NCBI GenBank assembly: GCA_023974075.1
Contig: JAMFTG010000219.1
Span: 62,001 to 126,000, forward strand
Source of the DNA: Chaenocephalus aceratus
Taxonomy: Eukaryota; Chordata; Actinopteri; Perciformes; Channichthyidae
DNA length: 64,000 bases
Direction: 5' to 3'
A program made the translations under genes and the position numbers. Below the pieces are notes generated by a model. It saw nothing but the letters and a program-made list of their open reading frames with translations, searched no databases and had not been told where the DNA came from. Below, piece after piece: positions 1 through 11,500 of the stretch. Each line of letters starts with the position of its first letter. Position 1 is the first letter of the stretch.

Positions 1-150
1 TTATTCTGCACAGTTTGTACAGAATATCAGTATGACACCCTCTGTCCTTAGACCCTCTGTCCTTAGGGACCCTCTGTCCTTAGGGACCCTCACATCGTAC
101 AAGGAAAAACTTCCGGAGAAAACCCACAGTTTAAAGGGGAAAACCTCAGA
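1..150 (-). repeat. LINE (L2-like) 3'-tail fragment
   Basis: This block contains CAGTATGAC, a tandem CCCTCTGTCCTTAG run and CATCGTACAAGGAAAA. The same string of words occurs at 33,960-34,250 in this orientation and at 3,898-4,220 in the opposite one. The 3,898 copy ends in a TTGATTGATTG tail, so the minus strand is taken as the LINE strand here. The internal CTCTGTCCTTAG unit is locally amplified. Family assignment comes from memory of common fish LINE tails. Confidence 0.55.
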
Positions 151-1412
151 GAGAGCACAGTCCACTCTCGAGTCTCCTCTCAAGTTCCCTCTCAAGTTCC
201 TTCTCCAGTCACCTCTCGAGTCTCCGCTCAAGTTCCCTCTCGAGATCCCTCTCGAGCCCTCTCTCAATCCTCCTCTAAAGTTCCCTCTCAAGTCCCCTCT
301 CCAGTCCCTACTCGCGTCCCTTCTCTTGTCCCTACTCGAGTCCCCACTCAAGAGCCGTTGGAGTTTCCGCTGGGGGTCCTGCCAACTCCATGTCCTGTCC
401 CGTTGGGGGTCCTGCCGACTACTCTTCTGCCGGGGGTCCTGCCAACCTTATATCCTGTCCCGTTGGGGGTCCCACCGACTACTCTTCTGCCGGGGGTCCT
501 GCCAACCCTATGTCCTGTGCCGTTGGAGGCCCCGCCAACTACTGTTCTGTCGGGGTCCTGCCAACCCTATGTCCTGTGCCGTTGGCGGTCCAGCCGACAT
601 CTGTTTCGTCGAGAGTCCTGCCAACTCCATGTCCTGTGTTGTTGGGGGTTCCACTGAGAGTCCTGCCAACCCCATGTCCTGTTCCGTTGGAGGTCCCGCC
701 GTCACCTGTCTTGCCTGGGGTCCTGCCAACTCCTTGTCCTCTTCCGTGGGGGATCCTGCCGACACCTGTCCCGCCAGGGGTCCTGCCTACTCCTTGCCCT
801 GTTGCGTTGGTGGTCCAATCGACACCAGCCCTGGCTCCATCCGGGGTCCCATTGACACCAGCCCATGTCATGTCCAGGATCCCGTCTACGCCTGTCCCAT
901 CGGCTCCGGTTCCTGTCCGGCCGACACCGGGTCCTGCCCGGCCTCCGGAGATGTCCCGTCAGCGCCTACCTGCCCGTCCTCCGGAGTTGTCCCGTCGCCG
1001 CCTTCTTGCCCGTCCTTGTGCCCGGCCCCCTGAGTTCCCCAACCGCGGCCTTCGTCCTCGAGCCCGGGCCCCTGAGAGCCGCGGTCTACACCCTCGAGCC
1101 CGGCCCCCTGAGTGCCGCGGTCTTCGCCCTCGAGCCCGGTCCCCTGACTTTCGCGGCCCTCGCCCTCGGGCCCGGCCCCCTGACTCTTCCAGCCGCTGCC
1201 TTCACCCTCATGCTCGGCCCCCTGAGTTCGCCCGCTGTGGCCTTCGCCCCTTTATGAACTCTGCCTTGCCCCCGGGCCGTCCGCCCGAGACCCCCACAAT
1301 GCCGGATCGGGTAGTGACTGTCACTACCCGATCTGCCCCCCTGCCCGATCTGTACTGCGCATGTGTGAGATGGTCCGCCATATTGGACAACTCCGTACGG
1401 CAACCCAACTAG
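150..1412 (+). repeat. GC-rich coding-like tandem repeats (Pro/Arg-rich)
   Basis: Three repeat styles follow one another. Short CCCTCTC(A/G)AGTTC units occupy about 160-350. Units of about 33 or 66 nt built on GGGGTCCTGCCAACTCC run from 360 to 830. Units of 36 nt built on CCTCGAGCCCGG run from 1,035 to 1,255. A 340-codon frame (390-1412) stays open through the last two blocks and reads as variations on PRARPPECRGLR. The one clear length variant is +6 nt, which keeps the frame. This resembles a low-complexity tail of a retroelement polyprotein, but no enzymatic domain is present, and I do not call a host gene. Confidence 0.5.
1305..1333. repeat. Perfect 14-bp palindrome
   Basis: Arms GATCGGGTAGTGAC and GTCACTACCCGATC flank a single T. 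It sits just after the Pro/Arg-rich repeat block and could form a tight hairpin or cruciform. Confidence 0.85.
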
Positions 1413-1488
1413 GACACTTGACACAGTGGCGTTTTGCAAATCACACAGAAAACTCAAAACACCGAGAGAGATGAGTTATTGTTATTAC

Positions 1489-1655
1489 AACGTGACTTCA
1501 CTATTATTTAACCACTCTTTGTATTCACAGTAAATATTTATTCAGTATGATAGCTGTCTAACAGAAGTTCATTTCTCACTTATTCTGACAATGTACTTAA
1601 CCCCAAATAAAAGAACCCAATCAAAAGAGTTGTTAAATAATAATGAAGTCACGTT
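1489..1655. mobile_element. Small inverted-repeat element
   Basis: The 24-nt arms at 1489-1512 and 1632-1655 (core AACGTGACTTCA) are reverse complements with one mismatch and are separated by about 119 bp of AT-rich DNA. This suits a short MITE or hairpin element. No target duplication could be fixed. Confidence 0.55.
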
Positions 1656-3330
1656 TATAATTGATTATAATTAACTTTCGTTTTAAGTATTCAACCTAAT
1701 ATGGAGAGCTCAACAATATATACTTATTGGCACACATATTTTTATATACATTTGTTGTTATATTCGGGATTGTGGGAAACACTATTTCGATCTGTCTGTA
1801 CACACAAACTGGAAGATTGACAATAAAGTTTACTTTGACTTTGATACTCACTGCAGGACACACACAACCAAACACACTAACAAACAAAGAATAATCACAT
1901 ACACCAAGAGATAAAAACGTTTAGTATGTATTGTTTATTTGATAGTATGAAGCCCTGAACAAGATTGGCAGGATTTATATTTCATATTTCGTAAATACGT
2001 TATGTACTGAAATGCACATGCAGATATATATTTTTTTTTTAAAACCACAAGAAGCTAAAATTACTTGAACTATAGAAGAAAATACAAATTTAAAGCCTTT
2101 ATAAAAGAATACGTGATTAGTATGATGGAAAAATAGTAATGCTTCCATAGCATTTCCACAAAGAAGCTACACTCACAGTTTAATATATTTCATGATGCAT
2201 TTTATGAACTTATTGGACACAATATTACTAGAACTTTACTGTATGAGATATTTATGTTAATTGTTGGAATGTCATATTTGTATGATAGATATATCATGCA
2301 GTATTATTCTAGACACTTAGGGTTAGTGATTGGATGCAGAAGGTTGTATATAAGTGCGCATAGTTGACAGGAAAGGGACAGCACAGGTAGAGGGCGCGTA
2401 CACAGTTCTCACAAGGTCTACAGACAAGAAACACTCACTTGCAGAATTGGAAAATCTCTTAATGTTCAACAATTAAGAGTTTTGATTGTTTGTATGTGGA
2501 TTTGTAGTATTTGTGTTACTGTATGTTCAATAAAGGTGTATTTTTTGCACAATTTTGAGACATTGCTACTGTATGTACTACGCAGGGCCTAGGAGGCGCT
2601 GCGCTGGTAGCTCTGGGAGGAAAAATGTTTGACCGTTGGCGCTCATCCAAATGTTCGGCCTTGATGTAACAACATTCATAATTAAGTAAATGTAACACCC
2701 TTTTCACCCCGGTTACACTTTTCATTTGCCCTGTAGGATGGGCGCTGTAAGTGATGAAAGTGGGGGATGTTGGCTTATCTGGCACCCGCAGCTGACAGCC
2801 AAAGTGCGAGCGTGGGAGCGAGAGAGCAAGCAAGAGAGAGGGCGCACCGGTACCGGCGCTGTTGTTATTAGAATCTGGTGCTAGCTGCGCTAACGGATAT
2901 AAGAAGTAGATGTTTCTACAACCAGGAGGAGAGCTCTCCTGTCAGACTGAGAGGCTCAGTGAGGTAAAGGACTGAGTGTTTCGATAGTTCATTTTAGTCT
3001 AAGTTATCTCAGTGGGTCTCAAACGTTTTGACCACAAATTATGTAAACACATATTCCCAAGGCACTCCTTTATAATTATTAGGATAACTAAAAACAGGTT
3101 TGAAATCATTCCAATGTATACTGTAGGACAGTAATCCAAAAATATTGTTTAAAGTAGGGGAGATACAAAAATATGCATAAATAAATCAATGTTAACTAGG
3201 TCAAATAAGATATGAATGAACAACAAAAATAAAATAAGCTACATGTATTTGTTATTGGCTATGGTAGGTTATTGGTTATGTTCACATATTATTTGATTAT
3301 TAAAATGTAAACCGATCTTTTTCATATGGC
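1656..3330. other. AT-rich intergenic DNA with one dispersed fragment
   Basis: No exon with splice sites or recognisable protein was seen. Bases 2815-2925 (around TCTGGTGCTAGCTGCGCTAA) match reverse-complement sequence at 18,085-18,200 and plus-strand sequence at 51,860-51,945, so this part is an interspersed repeat. A TATATAAG motif near 2348 is not tied to any gene. Confidence 0.5.
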
Positions 3331-3334
3331 GGTT

Positions 3335-3660
3335 TTAGAGTTGTACCCCCTAGATCAGGTCTCAAGTAATTGTGTGCTCAAAGTGCACCAGATTGAAGCA
3401 TTTTACTTTAAAATGTTAAAAAAAATCTTCCCGGGGGGACATACCCCCGGACCCCCCTACAGGGTGTGACGTCCACCCCCAATTAAAACATGTTCATACA
3501 ATACTGAATACATTTGAAGCCATTTTGACGTATATTACCTATGTCAATAAGTTTCTGTTTTTGTAGTGTATTTGCCTTTTGAAGAGATTTTTCATTTCTT
3601 CTTTACATATAAAATCTCGCCTAGGGCAGCAAATTGGCTAGAACCGGCCCTGGTACTAGG
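3335..3660. repeat. Dispersed repeat with CTTCCCGGGGG motif
   Basis: The stretch CTCAAAGTGCACCAGATTGA followed by CTTCCCGGGGG...CCCCCGGACCCCCCTA is shared with 30,300-30,400. The G/C-rich half is shared with 59,950-60,010, which lies inside a hAT MITE. It is probably the interior of a decayed DNA transposon. Confidence 0.55.
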
Positions 3661-3897
3661 CCTCAAGAGCCTTTCTTGTGCTGACACATAGAAACAAATT
3701 GACGGGGCGCACTTCGCACACACTAAAAAATGTCACGCGCTCCACGCTCACATTATGCTGGGCCCACGTGCCTTAGCACCGCTGCTATGACTCCATCCTA
3801 GGGGAAACACTGCATTGCATTTACAACACTTCTTTGTACGGTTACACTATGGCTGTTCAAGTGATCGATACAGTGTTATGTGTTATTTGGACCTACC

Positions 3898-4222
3898 CAT
3901 GTTGTAAATGTATTATCTTTTCAATTTACACACGGCATCTATTGCACGTCTGTCCGTCCTGGGAGAGGGATCCCTCCTCTGTTGCTCTCCCTGAGGTTTC
4001 TCCCATTATTCCCTTTAAACTGTGGGGTTTCTCTGGAAGTGTTTCCTTGTACGATGTGAGGGTCTAAGGACAGAGGGTCTAAGGACAGAGGGTCTAAGGA
4101 CAGAGGGTGTCGTATTGTCATACTGATATTCTGTATACACTGTGAAGTCCACTGAGACAAATGTAACATTTGTGATATTGGGCTGTATAAAAAAACATTG
4201 ATTATTGATTGATTGTTATTCA
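3898..4222 (+). repeat. LINE (L2-like) 3' end with TTGATTGATT tail
   Basis: This is the reverse complement of 33,958-34,255 over about 300 bp. It includes the GTCTAAGGACAGAGG repeat and the phrase TTTGTGATATTGGGCTGTAT, and ends in a short TTGATTGATTG run that marks the 3' end on the plus strand. Confidence 0.65.
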
Positions 4223-4339
4223 TTGATTATCACTTTTATTATCTTTGCTTTTTAATGACATTTTCTTAATGTCTTTCATTTTTGTAAAGCACTTTTGAAT
4301 GCCTTGTCCCCCCGTAGGTAGTTACAGTCATTATTGGGG

Positions 4340-4640
4340 TTAAAGTCCCCTACGTGTGCCGTTTTGGTTTCAAAACCCTAGTTCGCAGAGGACACCAAAA
4401 AAGTCCTAGAAAAGACAACTTAATCTTAACTAATGTGCATTTAAAGAAAAAAGGAATAATTTTGGCGAGAACTAAAAAGGTACCATGGGGTACAGAAATC
4501 CGTTTTGGTTTCAAGACCCTGGTTCACGGAGGATACCAAAAAAAGTCCTAGAAAAGACAAGGTCAACTTAACTACTGTGCATTTAAAAATAAAAAAGAGG
4601 AATAGTTTCGGCAAAAACTAAAAGGTACCATGGGGTCAGA
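4340..4640. repeat. Tandem duplication (~140 bp unit)
   Basis: CCGTTTTGGTTTCAA...CCTAGTTCGCAGAGGA...AAAAAGTCCTAGAAAAGACAA at about 4359-4420 recurs at about 4500-4560. The following GGAATAA(T)...CTAAAAGGTACCATGGGG also recurs (4452 and 4598). Two degenerate copies lie head to tail. Confidence 0.7.
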
Positions 4641-4849
4641 TTATAGTTTTCCAAAGGGGGGTTCGTTTAGCATGAAACACTTGAAACAACTAAAGGACAA
4701 GTTAAACAAGAAAGTAGAAAGAACGTGAGGTGATAGAAAACTATTTCTGCTAAAAAGTTATCAATGATTGAGAGTCAGACCTAAACATTTCAGATGTGTG
4801 TATCTCACACTGCACTGTGACTTTAATTCATCTACCTTTGCTTTTAAAT

Positions 4850-4975
4850 GAGTGTTTTTAAATGTCATTTCATAATATGTTTCTTAATGCTATTAATGTC
4901 TTTCATTTTTGTAAAGCACTTTCAATTGCATTGTGTTGAAATGTGCTGTATAGATAAACTTGCCTTGCCTAGGGT
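4850..4975 (+). repeat. LINE 3'-tail fragment
   Basis: The phrase TTTTTGTAAAGCACTTTCAA followed by GTGCTGTATAGATAAACTTG is the common fish L2-like LINE 3' end. A shorter copy of the first phrase lies at 4265-4300. Confidence 0.5.
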
Positions 4976-5304
4976 TAGCGATTGAGAAATTCTGGATTTG
5001 GCCCTGACCTGTCCATCACTGCTTGCACGAGGTGGACTCACAGTTTGAAGCAATAGTTAATATCGTAGAATGTTTCCTTGAGGATATGTTTGGCTTTTGA
5101 ATTTGTGACACATTTAATATAGCTTGCCCGAAATACATTTATTCTTAGTGTTGCAAGTCTATTCCATAGACATTTGCCGCCTTTAGTAAAAGAATATATA
5201 ATAAATTGTCTCTGGTGACAAACTTGCAAAGATACAAGTCGGTTAAAATATCAGACATTTTAGGGGGATAAAAAAAAACATGTTTTTGAATAGACCCCAA
5301 TTGT

Positions 5305-5520
5305 TTACCACTTCTCATCTTCTGCATTGGTCCATTCTGAAAAGAGGACAACCAAAAACAGAGCGGACACTGTGACATAGACGTAAAAGAAAATTATGTC
5401 CAATTTTTTAGCCACTCTGGTCCAGTAGTCTGGCTTCCTTCCTTCCTTCACCGCGTCACTCATCTCGTCTGGCTGCTTCACCAAGGAATTGGACTCCTCC
5501 ATCGGTTGGCTTCTTTTGTC
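5305..5520 (-). CDS. htr3-like: htr3-like last exon: M4 and stop
   Basis: It starts DKRSQPMEESN at acceptor CCTCTGCAG in phase 0, has the amphipathic YWTRVAKKLD before M4 (IIFFYVYVTVSALFLVVLF), and ends SEWTNAEDEKW with TAA at 5305-5307. Confidence 0.92.
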   Translation of the reverse strand, partial: DKRSQPMEESNSLVKQPDEMSDAVKEGRKPDYWTRVAKKLDIIFFYVYVTVSALFLVVLFSEWTNAEDEKW

Positions 5521-8500
5521 CTGCAGAGGTTTTTTAGTGGAGTGATCATGGACCATAACAACCATAACAAATTACCAGCTGTTCAATTTGATATACCAAT
5601 TGTCAAAGAATATTTCTGTCTTTACTTCTAGATATTTAACCTTTCTGCCTGTTGACATTTACGACCAACCCTGAGTCTGGTATCTCCCGTAAGGAATGTG
5701 CTAATGCAGTCATATGGTGTTATTCTCTCTTTATGACCGGTCAACTCTCGGTCACAGAGCCTACAGGCAAGTGATTGAGTATTTCCAGATGTTGGGGGAT
5801 ATCTCCAGTGTTCCCAGTGTTTACGCCCCATCCCCCAATATGTGGATTAACTCTCTGTAAACTAGTTAAAAGGTGTATCGAGAGAGAGGCTCGTCAGATT
5901 TGACACGGCAACCCACCGTGCAGTCAGAACGTCTGGCTGCTGTGACTTGTGATGTGAATTTCTCCGGCCGATACTTGTAAATAAACATCAGTGTTTGACA
6001 TCAAAGCTCCAACTCTCCTCGTGTCTCTCTGAGTCCTGACTCTCCATTGCTGCAGAAGTTTCCCTTACACCAATTGTTGTCAATTGTGGTGAGAATAAGT
6101 AGTTGGTACTGTAAACCATTTTTATACCAAACTGTTTGTTTTAAGAGTAACCCAATTCTCACCTCTTTGGCCACAGACAGCAGTTCAGATGGCGATTCAT
6201 CAGACACATTACACACACAAGCACAGTGAGTCCATTTCCTCACATCTGAAAGGAAATGGTTGACACAGGACAGCAGCATGTTCAAAATAATGTATTATTA
6301 ATTGTAGATGTTTCTTTGTGTATTCCAAACATATGAGTAAATACAATATAACAATAGTTAAAACCCACAGGTTTAAAGAATGTGTTCAGTCTCACCTCCA
6401 CAGTCCTCACTCAGGCTGCGGGTTTTATCTGCCTTTCTTTCTTTAGATGCAGAGTCTTTCTCAATCAGATACATCACCAAAATCGTCTCCAGAAGGCTGA
6501 CCATCATCAAACCAAATATCCCAATGCAGTACACCGCTGAAGAGAAGAGGCAACATCATTAAAGTGGACGAAAGGCAAGCCATTGTTGTTCCTGCTTGAA
6601 TTAAATGAAAGTCCAATAAAAGAATGACTCTGAGCTGCTTTACCTATAAGCGGTATTTTGTCTGAAGAGCAAGGCAGAATGTCGTTGAGAATAAGCTGCA
6701 TCACAGTGACAGCGAGCAGCAAAGTGACCTCGAAGCCGAGCTTCTCTCCCCCGCTGTCAGAGATCATGAAGGAGGCCAAGTCCAGAACGAATAAGAGCAG
6801 GACCGGTACCAGGAAGTTGACAATATAGAGGAGAGACCGCCTCTTCATGGTGATCTGTGATCCGAGATGGAAAAACAGTGAATGTGTTCAAAAACATTAT
6901 TTACTATAGGTTTAAGTTATTTATTTGCATGAAATATGAAAGATATTGCTCCACTGAAAGATGAAGTTTATATAATTTAAATATATTTTTACATTTTGTC
7001 ACAGTTGTTAAGGATGATTAAGTGGCCACCATCAAAAATGTGCGATTACAATGTATCCAATGAACAATGATGTCAATGGGTTTGCTCTTTTTTATTCTGC
7101 TGTTTAGAATGCAAGCTAAATAAAACCAGCAAGTGGAGCTGCAGACATTTCCATGCACATTTTTGCAGAAATAAATATAAGTAAAATGTACAACACACTT
7201 ACAGTATAAATTACAACGCTTTGGTTTTGATGAAAACGTGGGACAGATTTGCCGTCGACTGTCATGTTGATGAACAGCCACTCAGACTCGTCCCTCATCA
7301 TGTTGTGAGTCCATTCTGTTACCAGTGTATTGTTTTCAAAGAAATCAAACTTCAACTCCTCCTCTAAGATGAAAGTGAAAACACAAGTCTGACATGTCTT
7401 ATCAGATCAACACAGGATAAATGCATGTGCTGGTGTGTGCTCATGTGAAAATTAGCCTTTAAAGAGATAATTACCACAAACATACATATTTGAGATACAT
7501 GTCTAGAAACTTCTGAAAGCTCACCTGGGTAAATGATAGACTTGAGAGACAAGGTGCAGCTCTGAGTATCAAAAGGAAATTTGTAAACTTGCATCCTGCA
7601 CGAGCTGACCACCATAAGGTCCCTCACATATTCAACGAAACCGTTCGAGTGAATGGTGATAAAGGGATTTGGAACAGCCTTGTCCTTCTCTGTCCTGTAT
7701 GACAACAGACATACATTTGTACAAATTATAGCAAACACTTTATGCTTCAAACTGATTTTCACATTGTGTAATACTTTAATACAATGAAACATTCATCTAA
7801 ATTATTATACTATTGTTTAAGTCTGTATTTTCCTAAAAATGTACCCTCATTACTTAAAATATAGAAATACTATCCATACAGTATAACAATATCACACATT
7901 TCTATATCTTAAATATGATTAACCCGGCTCAAGTCAGTTAAGGGGTATCTGCTTCATGGTTCAAGGTTCAAGGTTCTTTATTTGTCATTACGAACATAGC
8001 TACAGAGTAGTTATGTCGATGAAAATCTTAGGTCACAGGCTTCTCCAACAGCGCAACACAATAATACAGAAAAACATGAAAAATATAGTGCAAGTAAATA
8101 TTAAAAAGTAAATACAAAAAGAATAATAGTTTCAAAAAGTGAAATAGTGAAATAAGAGTCTATATGCAAGCTATTGGAATGATATATTAGAGAAATAGAT
8201 AAATAATTACTAAGTAGCAGATTAATGTTATGGATCTTATTTCAACAGTTCAGGTGTTTAACAGTCTTGTTTTCTGTGGGATGAAACTGTCTCTGAATCT
8301 GGTGGTTTTAGTCCGGATGCTGCGGTAACGCCTGCCAGACGGCGGCAGACTGAACAGTTTGTGGCTGGGGTGATGGGGTCTTTTATAATCCGGAGGGATT
8401 TCTTCCAGAGCCGCTGGGAGTAAAGGTCCTCATGGATGGCAGCTCCTTCCTGGTGATGTTCTGTGCAGTTATATCACTCACAGGCTCCGCCCTCTACTGG

Positions 8501-11500
8501 ACTCTATGGGTACTACCGTATCCTGCGTGCATTCCCCCACCGAGACTTCGAAAGACGTAGTCGGCCTAGGGCGGGCCTACCTGAATGCACGCGCATCACA
8601 CCGTATATAAGGAGGCCTTGCCTCCTGCCCATCGTCCTTTGTAGTCTGTCATTGTTCGTCCCGCCCACATGTTCCGGGTGTTACAACCTTTGAAGTCATA
8701 TTCCACCTTCTGTTTGTACTGTCTCTTTGCACTGCTAATTGCTCTCCGGAGTTCATACCTAGAGTTCCTGAACTCCTCCAAATCTCCAGCTCTGTGTGCG
8801 ATAGTGCACGCTTTCAGTTTGCCACGCAACTCGCCGTTTATCCAGGGATTTTGATTTGGGAATCTTCGTACAGAAACCTTCGGTACCACGTCATCGATGC
8901 ATTTCCCAATGTAGCAGATGACCGTGTCCGTGTGTGTGTTGATGTTATTGTCCTCAAACACACTCCAACCCGTAGATGCAAAGCAATCCTGCAGCGCTGA
9001 ATCTGTCTCCTCACTCCATCGTTGGAGTGTCTTTTTTCCTGGTCTGTCCCTTTTAAGTTTCTGCTTGTAAGCAGGCAGCAGCAGCAGTGAGATGTGGTCT
9101 GATTTGCCGAAGGGAGGGCGAGGGAGAGCCTTATATCCATGTCGAAAAGGGGAATAAACATGGTCCAGTATGTTTCCCCCGCGCGTCGGGCAGCTGAGGT
9201 GTTGGTAGTACTTCGGCAGGACCTTCTTCATGTTAGCGGTGTTAAAATCCCCGGCCACAATGAACGCCGCTTCTGGCCGTGAAGTCTCGGTCTTGTCAAT
9301 AATCCCAAACAGCTGATCGAGTGCCGTGTTGTTGTCGGCTAGCGGCGGAATATACACTGCTGCACAACAGATGTGAATTCTCTCGGCAGGTGAAAAGCCC
9401 GACACGTGATCATGAGGTGCGCTAAATGAGCGGAACAGTCCGAAGAAATAACCTTCACATCTGTGCACCAGTTGTTATTAGTCATTACACACACACCGCC
9501 ACCTTTAGTTTTCCCCAAGTTAACAGTCCGGTCCTGACGAAAAATAGTGAATCCGTCAGGAACAATGGCGGAATCCGGGATAGCGGGGTTGAGCCAAGTC
9601 TCAGTGAGAATTAACACGTTACAGTTCTTAATGTCACGTTGAAAAGCAATCCAACTTCTGAGTTCATCTAGCTTATTTTCAATGGTTGAACATTAGCCAG
9701 AAGAATACTCGGAATAGGGGGTCGGTTTTCTCGTTTCCTCAGTCTGACCAGCAACCCGGCGCGGGACCCTCGCTTGGTCTTCCTCCTGCGTCTCTCAGGT
9801 GGGACAGCAACAGGTAGCCATGGCGAATCTCCATTGTCTGTCGGTGGGTTATTGTCCACGAAGTTTCGGATATGAAGATGTTCCTCTCTGCTATATTGTA
9901 TCGCAGAGTTGGTGCGGTCGGCTTGCATGTTGCGAACCATGTTAAAAGTAAAACGGCAAACAGTAAATAAACACGCACAAAATACGAAAAAGGGCAACGT
10001 TGGAGAGGAGCCAATCGACAATGCGGCCATCTTCACCGGCGCATTAGGGTGTTTATTGCATTCTAACCACAGCTGTTTTCCACGCAATACATTGGTGTAC
10101 AAATATAATTGTAAAAAAACAATATGTTTAAACCTTGTTGCATCATCTTTTTACATCCATATGATTTATTGTGCATGTCCTTCTTAATAATAACAGGCTC
10201 CATCACCATTTACTGTTGTGAGGGTGTGGATTTGTGAGCATGCACAAAAACTCCAACTTACATCTCTTCAATCATTAGATCTGGCTTCCACAACAAATCA
10301 GCAGGAACAGTCATCTTATCAAGGCCACCAAAGTGTTGTGGTTTCCAAAAAATATGCGGATCTTCCCATTTCTACACAGGAAAACAAGGAAGAAGGGAAG
10401 AAAATAAAGACCTTTAAGATGCAATCTACAGCAACTAATCTCAACCTACAGTATAATAAACAGTATAGGGAAATCACAAATTGGTTCTCAAAACAAACTC
10501 ACCATATCAATCCAAACGAAAGAAACGAAAGTCTGGTCAATCTCTTTCTGTAACCGAAGAAATAGTGTGAACATTTTTACCACTTTAAGGTAGCTGACCT
10601 TCTATATGCGAAACTGTTATAAAACATTGCACTTTGAAATGAACATGCTGACTACCTTCAGCAAGTTGAAAAGAAGTGAAAGCTCCTTTGTAAACCCACT
10701 TTGTGATTTCGCTGCATTAACGGGATCACACTAAGCAAAGCCCCGACGATGTTTCTTTAAGGTAGCTTTGGGGGAGAAACTGATTAAAGGTATTATTTTC
10801 AGGGTGACATAATCGTTGGGGACACTTTTTCGCACTATGGCTTCCTTCAATAGTGATAGTATTACGCTGTTTCCTAGAGGCACTATGTACATGTACTGAT
10901 CTGTTACAGATCGTACTATGAGGCTCACCCTGCGGTGATCCGCAACATCCCGTCTCTTGACGCCTTTAAAAGGGCCCTCAAGTCCCACCTGTTTGCCCAG
11001 GCCTTCGGCCCCTGATGCATCATTCCAACTATCCGTTCTTCGACGCACACAATTCATTATTATTCCGCCGGGTTATTTTGCACCTCTTCTTCTCCCACAT
11101 TCCACATCGCAGAAACTCCGTTCAAACATCAAAACGTTTAGCTCGGTCGGGAATCGATGGCTATTACTTTTCTTATTCATAACTTTCATAATTCCAGAGA
11201 TACATCCCATAATTCATCACATTTTTAACATGGAAGTCAATGGAGAAACTCTTCAGACTTGAACAATCTTCATGCAACTTCAACTGCTAACTGCTCCTTC
11301 ATACTTTCACTCAGAAACCTCATTCCAACTTTAAAACGTTACACATCTTTTTGACATTATTCCTGTAACACAACTTTTAAATCTTATTCATACTTTTAGA
11401 GATATTAAATTGTTCAGACGTTGTTAAAGAGGTTTTCTTCAGATTTTAGAGTGTGTGATGTCACAGCTAGAGTGGAGGACAGATTTGATTTTGCTTTCAT

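Noticed and set aside
8463..9000. Small plus-strand ORFs over the LINE
   Set aside because: They are antisense to the recognisable LINE endonuclease region.
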